From Lumbricus terrestris (taxonomy: Eukaryota; Annelida; Clitellata; Crassiclitellata; Lumbricidae): a stretch of 64,000 nucleotides of DNA. Both the position numbers and the translations under genes were made by a program. Shown here in pieces: positions 1 to 9,779 of this stretch (its first letter is position 1; every line of letters begins with the position of its first letter). The notes beneath the pieces are model-generated. The model searched no databases, had not been told where the DNA came from, and saw nothing but the letters and a program-made list of their open reading frames with translations. The stretch spans positions 37,852,368-37,916,367 of the forward strand of contig OX457052.1 in assembly GCA_949752735.1 (NCBI GenBank), read 5' to 3'.

Positions 1-360
1 AAAATTGTCTAGCAAGATTTTGACGCTCTGGTATCCTCTTTAAGGCGCTCCAAGTGAGCCGTAGTAAGAGACAGATGCTTGTTTCCATTATGGAATAGAG
101 CGGTTCTGAGACTCCTAGAAACTCACGCAGGAATGCCTGTGAACTGGACCGTGATGACGAGCCTGGCAGAGTTCGTCAATGAAGGCAGAGTTCGTCAATG
201 AAGAGACGCAACTCGCTCGGGTTGTTGTCGACTCCAATTGCCACGAAAGACTGATAACGTTGTGGCAAAAGCAAATTCGCAGGTGAAATGTTTGGTGCCC
301 AGGTTTTGCCTTGATCCCCGACAGGATGTCGAAATATGCCTTGCAGGTCTCACACATCTT

Positions 361-1310
361 CTTATCTTGTCTTATCTTATCTGACCATTTAAAAAGCGCT
401 TCTTGCAGCAAGAGTCTTTCAGAAGCGCTCCCAGTGCGTTGAACCCCAAGAAAAAGGCAAGTTTTTAGACGAGAGAAAGACGAGGATACACTACCAAAAA
501 GGATGATAGAGCGAACTGATGGGGGAAGCCGATTCCATAGGGAGGGACCAATGCAGGCAAATGATCTGGATTGAGCCATGGCAGTCCTGACTCGAGGGAC
601 AAAGAGGTCAAGGCTATCAGAGGACCTAAGAGGACGCAGCGAGGTGGCAGAAAGGGGGCGAAGTATCTGATCGCACAGATACTTCGGAGCAAGACCGATT
701 TGAGACTTAAGGACCAGAACCAGGACTTTAAATTGTATGCGGACCGAGAGAGGAAGCCAGTGAAGTTGTTCAGTCATGAATGTTGAAATGTGGGGGAATC
801 GAGGAAGACGGGCAATGGGCCTAGCAGCAGCAGTGAGTACAGATTGCAGAGGAGCTAGGCTAACCTTAGGCAGGCCAATAAGGACAGAATTACAATAGTC
901 AATCCGAGAACATGCAAAAGCGTGAACAATTGAGGTAAAGATCGAAGATGAGACAGATTTGCGAATAGCCCTGAGACGTCTTAGCTGGAAGTAGGAAGAG
1001 CGAGTAAGATTGGCAATGTGCTCAGTGAAGGTAAGAGAACTATGTAGGGGTGACAGCTAGGTCTCGAACACTGGAGGAGAAGTTGAAGTGAGGAAACATT
1101 TGACAGAGCAGTGTGTAGTCAAGATTTTGAAGCTGTTTAGGAGTGCCAAACCAAATCAACTGGGTTTTGGAAGAGTTCAGAGGAAGACGATTTGACGACA
1201 TCCACAAATGAAGATCTTGAGATAGAGCGTCAATTCGGCTTGCAAGAAGGAGTTAAGCATGGACATAAGCTTGGACATCATCAGCGAAAAGGTAGATACT
1301 TCCTCAGAGT
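361..1310 (-). mobile_element. CR1/L2-type LINE fragment (reverse transcriptase C-terminal half)
   Basis: Read on the minus strand from about 1310 down to 361, the sequence encodes a degenerate non-LTR reverse transcriptase: an LFADDV catalytic box near 1290, then LHLWMSSNRLPLN, RDLAVT, RIDYCNS, RLPRF and a well preserved LHWLPLSVRIQFKVLVL segment followed by LFVPRVRTAMAQSRSF and GPSLWNRLPPSV. These blocks match the thumb and C-terminal region of CR1/L2-like LINEs. Stops and frame changes break it. The 3' end carries a family signature near 417-440 (reverse complement of CACTGGGAGCGC) and a short TAAGA-type tail at about 361-380, as expected of a 5'-truncated LINE. It is not a host gene. Confidence 0.85.
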
Positions 1311-1442
1311 GGGCCTCCTTTTTCGATCTCGTCTTGGTAAATTGGCCGCATATGATTATAGAAAACACGTCAGGCGGGTATACCCTACTTGCAGCCTCTT
1401 GATGCCATCTCAGGTATAGGCTATGCTATTATAGGCTATCGA

Positions 1443-1560
1443 CTATAATAAATAATAATAAATAGATAATAATAATAATGAGATAAATGAAGCGATTATA
1501 ATAATAATTACTATTATTATAATTAAAATAATTATTATTATTTTAGTTATCATTACTATA
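1443..1560. repeat. AT-rich imperfect trinucleotide (ATA/ATT) tract
   Basis: An imperfect run of ATA/AAT triplets giving way to ATT triplets, about 170 bases upstream of the first Ig exon. The plus strand switches from A-rich to T-rich, so the tract has weak inverted symmetry. No coding capacity. Confidence 0.8.
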
Positions 1561-1735
1561 ATTACGCACTTATTAGTCTCTGTGCGTTTCTGACTCTCGT
1601 TGGTTGTCCTAACACCCAAAAGACGAACTGCTTTGTATCCTCTGTCAATTTCATACCACACACCTCGTTAGAGTATCAATGTTAATACAAATGTAAACAG
1701 AGAACTATTTTGAATAATTTTGGATTTCCTTTTAG

Positions 1736-2224
1736 GTAATGCAGACCTACAGCAACAAAGCGTTCCGATGGTAGGCCGACCAGCCAATGCAGGTCTACAG
1801 CAACAACGCGTTCAGATGGTACCACCCAGTAGTCTCCCACTAAATATAGCTCAACAAAAATCCGATTCGTATGGACCAACCTTCAATTCCCCTTCAGATG
1901 ACGAGCAGCCAGTAAGCGGACTGCGTGGAGCAGCGGATACGTTGAGTTTCATCGGCTCAGCGGCCAACTTCACCTGTGTTTCTCCACTGAAGAACTGTGT
2001 CGGAATGACTTGGCACAAAGCCACGCCAGGAACCACAGATAGAGTGCCTATTTACAGTGAATGCAAGGGTGCCACTCCCAAGGAAAAATACACCGTTGAA
2101 GATACGGACGAGGGTTGCCGTTTGGTTGTTGAAAATGTTGAATTGCTGGACACCGGGTCTGTGATTTGCGAGATTCGTGTTGGGCACAAGAAAATTGAAG
2201 AAGCGACACGTCTAGTTGCGATCA
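1736..2224 (+). CDS. Ig-domain exon 1 with Gln/Pro-rich linker (upstream unit)
   Basis: A 489-base exon, phase 1-1, bounded by TTTCCTTTTAG and a GTAAGT donor. The first ~60 residues form a linker rich in Gln, Pro and Ser with two near-repeats (NADLQQQSVPMV and NAGLQQQRVQMV). The last ~105 residues are one Ig domain: FTCVSPLKNC (strand-B Cys plus the extra Cys), MTWHK (core Trp), KYTVEDTDEGCRL and DTGSVICEI (strand-F Cys). An additional Cys in YSECKG makes five. It is the only exon here with a long linker, which suggests a stalk or hinge between domains. With exon 2 it probably belongs to a gene starting upstream of the window. Family assignment is by motif; the biological role is unknown. Confidence 0.85.
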
Positions 2225-3373
2225 GTAAGTTATACATGTACAATGGTGTCGGTTTATTTTACAAGATGATAAAAGTGTGAAAGTGAGGAGCATGAACTTG
2301 CACATTCATTCAATCATTCGTTTCCGCGATTTATATAGCTCCCCATCAGCGGCGGATATAGAGATTTTCGAAGGGTGGGGCAAAATCTTTAGTCATTTGG
2401 TGGAAATGTCTTGAAAATATATCGGTACCATTTTCCAAGCCAATGCTAAAATAGTTTATGACCTTTTTAAAAGTCATAATTATGCTACTTTTTTCTTTCA
2501 CCTTTTCCAGTCCTGTGCACATTTCCAAATAGAGGAAGGCCATGGCCGGATTGCACCCATCGGGATCCGCTCCTGCTTCCCTTAGAGATTAAGTACTCTT
2601 CTACATGTAAGGAGGGCAGAATGAAGAAGAGGAGGTGGAGGAACAGAATGAAGAGGAGGAGGCAGACGTGGAGGAGGAGTAGGAGGACGACGAGGAGGAG
2701 GGGGTGGTGATGGTGGTGGTAGTGGTGGTGGTGGTAGTGGTGGTAGTGGTGGTGGTGGTGGTGGTGGTGGTGGTGGTGGTGGTGGTGGTGGTGGTGGTGG
2801 TGGTAGTGGTGGTAGTGGTGGTGGTGGTGGTGGTCGTGGTGGTGGTCGTGGAATGAACAGAATGAAGAGGAGGAGGAAGACCTGGAGGAGGAGTAGGAGG
2901 ACGACGAGGAGGAGGAGGTGGTGATGGTGGTGGTAGTGGTGGTGGTGGTAGTGGTGGTAGTGGTGGTGGGGGTGGTGGTGGTGGTGGTGGTGGTGGTGGT
3001 GGTGGTGGTAGTGGTGGTAGTGGTGGTGGTGGTGGTGGTGGTCGTGGTGGTGGTCGTGGTCGTGGTAGTGCAGGAGAAAGAAGTTGATGACGACGATAAA
3101 TTGGAAAATGGCGATGATGAACAAGACGAAGAAGACGACTCTGATGGTGAAGACGAAGAAAGACAGGCGGAGAAGAATACATTCGAAGACTGGAAAAGAT
3201 TCCATCCATCAATTCATCTGTCTTGCTGGAAGTATTGCACAACCATCACTTCATCAATTCTTCTTTTTTCTGTTTGTTAACACTCACTTGTTGAATAAAA
3301 TAATTATGTAAACTGAACTTTGCTTTGTTCTGAGTAAAACAGAATGTACCGATTTCTGTTATGTTCTGTTCAG
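2225..3373 (+). other. Intron between Ig exons 1 and 2
   Basis: Runs from the GTAAGT donor at 2225 to the TTCTGTTCAG acceptor at 3373. It contains a large (GGT)n block at about 2700-3075 and, after it, a purine-rich degenerate GAN stretch (about 3085-3200). Long reading frames here (poly-Val, poly-Pro, poly-Thr and similar) are translations of the repeat on both strands and are not genes. Confidence 0.75.
2697..3072. repeat. (GGT)n trinucleotide microsatellite, duplicated block
   Basis: Two successive GGT-rich blocks separated at about 2850-2925 by a GA-rich spacer; the spacer and the start of the GGT run are repeated (GAATGAAGAGGAGGAGG-type text at about 2640-2700 and 2855-2915), so a unit of about 215 bases is tandemly duplicated. 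Occasional AGT and CGT interruptions. Same type of tract as at 9430, 19100, 39550 and 51300. Confidence 0.85.
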
Positions 3374-3703
3374 ATCCTGCCCAAAAAGAAAGCCCGCTGA
3401 AGGGACCAATCAATTCATACGCTGTTGCCTCATCAAGCGCGACCTTCGTCTGCATTTCTCCGCTTGGAGACTGTGCTGGAATGGCATGGTACATGTTCAA
3501 CCATAAACCCGGGTCAATTCGAGTTCCGCTTTATGGTCCAGACACGGGTGTTCTCCGCAAAGATAAATACACTGTGGGGAATAGCACTGAGGGATGTGAA
3601 CTAACCGTCAAAAATGTTGACTCGAAGGACGCCGGGGATATCATTTGTGAGATTGTGATTGAAGGGAAAGCTTTTCCTGGAACTGCTGCACTCGTAGTCA
3701 TCG
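3374..3703 (+). CDS. Ig-domain exon 2 (upstream unit)
   Basis: A 330-base phase 1-1 exon with acceptor TTCTGTTCAG and donor GTATGT. It encodes one Ig domain: FVCISPLGDC, MAWYM, KYTVGNSTEGCEL and DAGDIICEIVI. The YTVG...GCEL...NVD wording is closest to the exon at 54878 (class f), so it may be the equivalent late domain of the preceding gene unit. If the donor were not used, translation would stop two codons later (GGT ATG TAA), so it could also serve as a secreted-form terminal exon; this is inference. One sequon (NST) lies beside the third Cys. Confidence 0.87.
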
Positions 3704-3965
3704 GTATGTAATTTGCATACTTCTGTTTGTTTGCACAGATGATTCGTGTAAAGCTCAAAAATAGATCTCTTAGACCTGTTATAGTAGAACCTCTGTAGTA
3801 GCGCTAGCATACAGAACAATCATTCTACGAGGGTAGGCCTGTAATTATAGATGTACATAATAATTTTTTCATGAGTATGATTGTGAGTAGCTTATAGGCC
3901 TGCATAATGATTTAGATAATTATATTAATTTTTTCAAGTTGTTCTGGTCAATTCACTGCAAGACT

Positions 3966-4620
3966 TGACGCTGCGGATTGTTTGTGCTTTCTCTACCCTG
4001 GTCTCCCGTCTGGTTTAGCTTTTTTCTTTTCATTTTTCTTGTTGAATTTATGCAGGTTCGACTAGAATCCTTTGCATTCGCTGGTGCCACTTTACACTCT
4101 TTTGATCTCATGCTTCGTCTTTTCACTCTGTCCCTTCGTTGCGTTCTCTTAGATTTTTGGTCTGCTTGACTTTGACCTCGTTGCTCCTCACGTCAGGACT
4201 GACATGGCTCAAACCAATTGCTTCATTAACTAAATAAGTTAGTCCATCAGCGACGGTTTCTTTTGATGAGAAAACGTCACCTGTGCCTTTATTCGTTTCA
4301 GATAATAAATAATTATTGATTTGCCGCAACGAGCTTCGGACAAAATAATGTTTGTCTCGATTGGCACAACTTGCAAGTCGACAACGCATCTGAACGTGTA
4401 AAGTTACCAACAACAAAGAATACTTTAAAAAATTCTCCTTTGAAATGCAGTAATTATTATCCGGACTTTCTGATAATATAGACTAGACCTATAATAATAT
4501 ACATTACCTTCGTTTATTAAAACCTGAATGACAAACCGCAATCATGTCTCTTTGGTACTCTGACAATCTGTGTTAGACTCTGTCGCAGTCATACAATTAT
4601 ACATGTAATAGCCGTTTAAT
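3966..4620. repeat. Left end of segmental duplication copy A
   Basis: From GACGCTGCGGATTGTTTGTG onward this segment matches 25637-26770 (same order and orientation), including CTGGTCTCCCGTCTGGTTTAG, GGACTGACATGGCTCAA, TTTGCCGCAACGAG and CCTGAATGACAAA. It marks the left boundary of the duplicated unit. No convincing gene is visible in it; the left flanks (Ig exon 2 side and Gypsy fragment side) differ. Confidence 0.8.
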
Positions 4621-5248
4621 TGATAGAGCATCAGCCTTGGTCGGAGTTTGGTTTCCGTTCTTGGAGGGGCTAAATTTGTTGGTGGGGCCGACAAATATTT
4701 TCTCGGCCCCAAAGAGCAGATGACCTTTTTTTAAATACTGATTTTGTCGGCCAAAAAAGTTGATGACCTTTTTTAGTTTTCAGTCTTTCGGAAGATTCGT
4801 GTTTGTGAACAGAACCATTTTCCCGAACAAATTTTCGAGTCTGTGCCTTGGGGGTTCCGATTTTTTTCGTGGCAATTTGCAAAGTGAGAAAGTCGATGAT
4901 TGCGTCGAATTGCGATTGTGGCCCAACGAAGAGATCATCGCCAATCAATGGTATACGCGGGTATAATTATGGCGTATACTTACCTCCGGAAAAAACGGCA
5001 TCGTATAAGCTTACTCACCGCGAAAAACCAGGGTATACACGCGGATATACAGCGTATACTCACCTCACAAAGAGCGTGTGGGTAACTGGGTGTAGGCCTA
5101 CGGCTGTACGCACGAAAAAGGCAAAGTCGGTTTTTCTCGGCTTATTTTTTTCTGCAGATCTTTCAGCAAAAATAAACCATCCAAATATACTGTTGGTCCA
5201 TACCCTGATCATAGACGGAGAGACGAACTTTAGAAGGTCGATCAAGAT
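4621..5248. other. Gene-free intergenic stretch, MITE debris
   Basis: No exon recognised. About 4660-4790 resembles the GGCGAAAATA...GGTCATCAACTTTT wording found inside the inverted-repeat element at 10514 and the hAT MITE at 35373, so it is probably a decayed member of that MITE group. The rest is unassigned. Confidence 0.4.
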
Positions 5249-5620
5249 GGAGTTGCAGCAATCAATTCTGGAGCAGGCAAAGGCATGGATAATCGATTAT
5301 GTAAAGAAAAGGGAGGAGACATACATACATGCATGCATACATACATACATACATACATACATACACACATACATACATACATACATACATACATACATAC
5401 ATACATACATACATACATACATACATACATACATACATACATACATACATACATACATACATACATTATTAGTAAATTTTTGGTATCCCAGGCACATCTT
5501 ACCCAGTCTCAAAACTAGTTGCTTTTCTTTGTGTATCTCTCGCACTGGGAGCGCCTCTGATTGGTGCGCTCTGCGAGAGGCTCTTATTAAAGTCTATGGA
5601 GTCTAAATTACAAGACAATA
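5249..5620 (+). mobile_element. LINE 3' fragments flanking a (CATA)n microsatellite
   Basis: At 5255-5300 the words CAATTCTGGAGCAGGCAAA and GGCATGGAT recall the LINE at 46177 (CAATTCTGGAACAGACAAA). After a (CATA)n run at about 5310-5466, bases 5470-5610 encode the terminal part of a CR1/L2-type protein, ending TGSASDWCALREAL, with the family 3' signature CACTGGGAGCGCCTCTGATT. Both are truncated. The microsatellite lies at the junction of the fragments. Confidence 0.6.
5310..5466. repeat. (CATA)n tetranucleotide microsatellite
   Basis: About 37 nearly perfect ACAT repeats, with GCAT and ACAC interruptions in the first part. The long Thr/His/Tyr/Ile reading frames over it on both strands are repeat translations. 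Confidence 0.95.
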
Positions 5621-5999
5621 CAAAGGGGTTCATTAAGGAGACCCTGATGGTAAGTGTCACGACTACAAATAATATTCTATTTCTTCATTGTCATTTATAG
5701 CAAGCTAACCTTCTTTGGACACATCATTGCCAATCTGCTCGAAATACATGTTTCCATTGTCTGAAACTGCTTTGTTTCTCTCTGGGTTGTTCACACTGGG
5801 AGTGCCTCAGATTGGTGCGCAATGTGAAAATCGCTTTATAAGTTTATATACATACAATACATTACAATACAATACGGAACAATACAAAAGAGTTCATAAA
5901 GGAGACCAGAACATCAAGAGCCGCTACTACAATTAATGTTTTATTTGTTAGGAAGACACGGTATTAAGGAATAAATCTCAAAATGCCTCGCAATTAAAC

Positions 6000-6720
6000 G
6001 ACATCCAATGCTTGTAATCGTGAAATAAACGACCCTGTTGTGCAGATGTTCTGTGCTCTGTGCCCGCTAAAGTTCAAAACAAGACTTCAATAACTTATTA
6101 CGTCGCCTTATCTGACATTCCTTCGTAACATTGCATTGGCCTACGTGAAGCTCGTTTCACCTTTTGCTCATCCGTTCTTCGGAAACTGCAGTTTCAATTT
6201 GTTTTGCCTTTTAAAACCGAGAATAAATCGATTACATGCCGCAGATGTTTTTGATTCGGAGGCAGCAATGCAGAGATTGTTTGGCAGTGTAATTAATCAT
6301 GTGCCGGTGCCCTCTCTTAATCGGGTGCATTATACCAACACAAGTAGTCGTAATATTATTACCGACGACTAACTACTCTGTTGTGCAGGTGTTCTGTGCT
6401 TCGTGTTGGAGAAAGTTTAAACTAAGACATCAACCGATAGCGTCGCCTTTTCTGATGTCGCTTCATAATATTGTGTACGTCAAGCTGCTCAAGCAGGCCT
6501 ACTTTAGCCTTGGCTCATGTTTTTCAGAAACTGCATTTACGACTAGGCCCTACAGAAACAAGACGCAATAAATGAGAATAATTAATTGCTTGTATGCGGC
6601 ATATATTTTCGAGTTGTGCGATGGAATGCAAAGATTGTCTGACATTCCAATCAATCATGTGCCTATGAATAATTCTCTTCATAAAGGCATACGACGTGGT
6701 ATCCTAACCCAGGTACGCGA
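6000..6720. repeat. Ancient tandem duplication of a ~365-base unit upstream of signal-peptide exon A
   Basis: Two diverged direct units, about 6000-6362 and 6364-6720. Shared wording: CTGTTGTGCAG then GTTCTGTGCT, TTCAAA/TTTAAAC...AAGAC, CGTCGCCTT...TCTGA, TACGTGAAGCTC versus TACGTCAAGCTG, TTTTCGAG/TTTTTGATTCGGA, GCAGAGATTG/GCAAAGATTG and AATCAATCATGTGCC. The same double arrangement is present in copy B (about 30600-31290), so it predates the segmental duplication. No coding function recognised. Confidence 0.7.
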
Positions 6721-6889
6721 TCGACGTGCCACTGAAAGACTTGCATTTCCAGACGAAGACGAATCAACAGAAACAGCGATTAAGATTTCACTTTGAAACA
6801 AACTGGTAAAACAAAAATAAACAGTAGCATGTTTACCTATTATAATGGAGCTTGTACATTTTTTCTTCAACATCAATATCGAGAGGAGG

Positions 6890-7410
6890 CTGAGGAGCTA
6901 CTGAGCCATGCAAGGTCAAAGTCTTGAGAAGTTTCTAGAAAGAGATGGACAATTGGACAGGTTCCGCAGAATAGAACTCAGGTCAGAGGGGAGACTATTC
7001 TAAACAGTCGCGCACACTTTCCTGCAATAAAGAAGTCCTGTTCTGTCTGATGGCTGTGTGCGTATGATTGTGGATCCACAGAATCGCCTTTAGAAACCGA
7101 GTGCACGGAGCGACGACCAGAGTAGGCCGAGGTTAAAATAAATAGTTCCCATAGCAAGGCAGGCGCACTGCTCAAAACACTGTGCCAGACGATAGATGAA
7201 ATCCCATAATGGATGCGATGCTGAACCGGGAGCCAGTAGAGGACATACTGCATGCAAGACGAAATGTGACCGGTTTTGGGCCACCGCCAGCTGCCCGCAC
7301 GATCCGCTCCATTGGTTGCAATCGAACCTCTGGGAGCCCAAATTAGAGGAGAAGTAGTTAGACTGATCGATTGACAACTAAAGCACGAACCAAGGTGACT
7401 GCGAATGAGG
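6890..7410 (-). mobile_element. LINE fragment in copy A (reverse transcriptase C-terminal region)
   Basis: The minus strand encodes WLPVQHRIHYGISSIVW, SAYSGRRSVHSVSKGD and SYAHSHQTEQDFFIAG, the familiar C-terminal blocks of CR1/L2-type LINEs (LHWLPV..RI.YKI, GRRSLRS and so on). It is truncated and frameshifted. The homologous fragment lies at 31480-31960, so insertion predates the segmental duplication. Confidence 0.75.
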
Positions 7411-7419
7411 AGGACAGAG

Positions 7420-7586
7420 CAGTGGCGTAACAATAGGGTAGACTGGGTAGACAAAGTCTAGGGGCCCCCGAGTGTAGAGGCCCCAGAGGGGCCCCCGAGT
7501 TTAATACATTTCAATAAGTACCGTAGGGAGAGGGCCCCACCTTCATATTTTGTCTAGGGGCCCCCGAGTTCCTAGTTACGCCACTG
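7420..7586. mobile_element. hAT-type MITE (167 bp) with 8-bp target-site duplication
   Basis: Terminal inverted repeats CAGTGGCGTAAC and GTTACGCCACTG, flanked by the direct repeat GGACAGAG at 7412-7419 and 7587-7594. The 8-bp duplication and CAGTGGCG terminus are typical of hAT non-autonomous elements. Copy B has the unoccupied site as a single GGACAGAG at 31987-31994, which fixes both boundaries and shows the insertion came after the segmental duplication. No coding capacity. Confidence 0.93.
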
Positions 7587-7929
7587 GGACAGAGAACGGG
7601 AGAAACCCGTAACTGGTGCAAGAGTCGTTGACAAAATACATGTATGCTCCACAAAGGACAGTTCCTAACCCGGAATGACCCTAGATCGCTGACTAAGGTG
7701 GAGGAGACAATGACATGGAATTCAGAAAGAGTGATCCCAAGTCCAGTTTGTTTGGATGCTGGAGGGCACGGTAGCTAACCATAATTGATATAATTATTGC
7801 TATTAAAATAATATATTATTTTTATTATATGTTTTATATAATTGTTCGTAATCATTCTTATTCGATTATCATTGCAGCAATTTTTCCTACAGCTACTACT
7901 GCTGCAACAACAACAAAATCAGTAACAAT

Positions 7930-7972
7930 AACAACAACTACTACTACCGCTACTGTTACTACTACTACTACA

Positions 7973-8060
<88 letters not shown>

Positions 8061-8061
8061 T

Positions 8062-8121
<60 letters not shown>

Positions 8122-8225
8122 CATTATTACAACCACCACTTTTACTGCTGCATGCACCACTACTACTCCTAATATTAATGCTACTACTGCCACCGCCGCC
8201 TCTGCTGCCACCACTACTACCTACC
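7930..8225. repeat. (ACT)n trinucleotide microsatellite
   Basis: A run of about 60 ACT repeats with ACA, ATC and ACC interruptions, about 300 bases upstream of the signal-peptide exon. Copy B has only a short degenerate version at 32390-32545, so the expansion is copy-specific. Poly-Thr, poly-Val and poly-Ser frames here are repeat translations. Confidence 0.92.
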
Positions 8226-8514
8226 ACTACTACTATTACTTTTATTTTACTATTACCGATGGTTATCATGCTGCTGTCGCTGTTCTACTACACTGCTACT
8301 GCTACTGCTACTACACTGCGAATACTAGCCTACTGCTACTTTTCCCTCTACTTAAGCGATAACTAAGTGGGTGCAATCGGTTATGATAATTATTATTAAT
8401 GTGAATAAGTCTTACTACAAACGACGAAAGATTCTTATTTGAATATTGGTTACTTGTCAAGTTGGAATCGAGTCATGATGATGTTAAGGAATGTGTCTGC
8501 ACTTCACATTTCAG

Positions 8515-8635
8515 CTGAGACTGCAATTATTTCGGAAGATGGCGCATGGCAAGTGGTATGGCTGCCTTTTGATAACAGTCTGCCTGTTTGCAGTGATTGA
8601 TTCATTGCAGTCCAACAATCCACCAGAACAAAACG
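8515..8635 (+). CDS. Signal-peptide exon, Ig gene copy A (start codon 8539)
   Basis: ATG at 8539 opens a 32-codon segment reading MAHGKWYGCLLITVCLFAVI then DSLQSNNPPEQN, a typical signal peptide: short basic N-region, hydrophobic LLITVCLFAVI core, then a polar start of the mature chain. It ends in phase 1 at 8635 before a GTTAGT donor; failing to splice gives an in-frame TAG at once. A conserved CACATTTCAG at 8505-8514 may be the acceptor of a 5'-UTR intron, making the exon 8515-8635. The start codon, core and boundaries are conserved at 32753 in copy B. The next phase-compatible exon is the Ig exon at 13686. The protein should enter the secretory pathway. Confidence 0.82.
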
Positions 8636-9047
8636 GTTAGTAATGACGTTCAGCCCAATTTGTATGTCAAGTATAATAATTATTATAATGATCTATCTGT
8701 TATATTCGATCAGGTGAATGCGGGAACGAGTGACCGCATGCGTGTATTCAAATATAAGAAAAACATTAAAGGCGACTGCCAGTGTGCAAGTCTATTAGAT
8801 AAGAAATCATAAAATCTGGCGTGTTGGCAACTCGATCTTGTGTGTGAGAATTGTGAGCGATCAAGGTTCAGAGCTTGCGGGTGAGTGAGAGAATTGGGAG
8901 TAGTAGACCTGTTCATGTGATATGAATTTTAACCAGCCTGTCTAAATATTATCAGTAGAAGTGGTAGCTGCGGCTACAAATACTACTACTATAGCCTGCT
9001 GTATGCCTTCCACGTTACCCGGTACTCTAATATTTTATACTTTGATG

Positions 9048-9412
9048 TTTGCACAACTCCACTGGCTTCCTCTAACTGCGCGCATTATGTTCAAAATCCT
9101 CATCTTGGTCTTTAAAGCACAACAAAATATCTAGCTAATGAAATTCACAGTCCAGTTTCAGCTTCCTCGCATTGTCCACTTCGCTATTTAAATAGATTTG
9201 ATTTTCTAGTTCTTAAAACTAGAACGGCTATGACTCCGTCCCGTCCCTTTACATCAATTGGCCTCTCTCTTTGGAATACTCAACTTCTAACTGGTAATCC
9301 CTCCTCCTCATTTTCTTTCCTCTAAATCTATTTCCTCGCTCGTGGCCTTGCACACTGGGAGCGATCTGAACGGTTCACCCAAGAAGAGGCGCTTTATAAA
9401 TGTTTTAATACA
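9048..9412 (+). mobile_element. CR1/L2-type LINE 3' fragment
   Basis: Plus-strand translation gives QLHWLPLTARIMFKILILVFK, then with stops LKTRTAMTPSRPFTSIGLSLW, followed by the family 3' signature CACTGGGAGCGATCTG and the terminal wording GCGCTTTATAAATG. This matches the same region as the fragment at 361-1310 but in the opposite orientation. Degenerate and absent from copy B, so it belongs to the copy A-specific insertions. Confidence 0.8.
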
Positions 9413-9427
9413 ATACAATGCTCTAGT

Positions 9428-9665
9428 AGTAGTGGTGGTGGTGGTGGTGGTGGTGGTGGTGGTGGTGGTGGTGGTGGTGGTGGTGGTGGTGGTGGTGGTG
9501 GTGGTGGTGGTGGTGGTGGTGGTGGTGGTGGTGGTGGTGGTGGTGGTGGTGGTGGTGGTGGTGGTGGTGGTGGTGGTGGTGGTGGTGGTGGTGGTGATGG
9601 TGGTGGTGGTGGTGGTGGTGGTGGTGGTGGTGGTGGTGGTGGTGGTGGTGGTGGTGGTGGTGGTG
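9428..9665. repeat. (GGT)n trinucleotide microsatellite
   Basis: About 78 GGT repeats with one GAT interruption near 9596. It directly abuts the 3' end of the preceding LINE fragment, so it may have grown from a LINE tail. Poly-His, poly-Pro, poly-Thr and poly-Val frames are not genes. Confidence 0.95.
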
Positions 9666-9779
9666 ATGTCCAGGCTCTTGTGCATGACTCATCTTCTGAA
9701 CAGATCTTTCTGGTGGAAAGGATGAGCTCTCTATTGCAAGATTTGCACATTTGGATATCAGCAAACAGACGTAAATAGG

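Larger units (their letters stand above)
5785..8900. repeat. Copy A upstream region of the duplication
   Basis: Collinear with 29830-33110 in copy B. Shared landmarks are the LINE 3' signature CACTGGGAG...GATTGGTGCGCAA, CAATACGGAACAATACAAAA, the tandem ~365-base unit at 6000-6720, a LINE fragment, an (ACT)n tract and the signal-peptide exon. Differences between copies are mostly discrete insertions: a hAT MITE at 7420 in A only, a solo LTR at 29901 in B only, and several 5-6 base GCCTA/GGCCTA insertions. Confidence 0.88.

Noticed and set aside
115..777. 220-codon frame as a host gene
   Set aside because: Its recognisable blocks (LHWLPLSVRIQFKVLVL, GPSLWNRLPPS) are LINE reverse transcriptase C-terminal sequence.
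2582..3280. Long His/Pro/Thr/Val-rich reading frames on both strands
   Set aside because: They are translations of (GGT)n in every frame; the same happens over all the triplet tracts (8000, 9430, 19100, 27175, 39553, 51306, 62500).
5242..5545. Reading frames of repeated YVCM or THIH type
   Set aside because: Translation of the (CATA)n microsatellite; no splice sites or start context.
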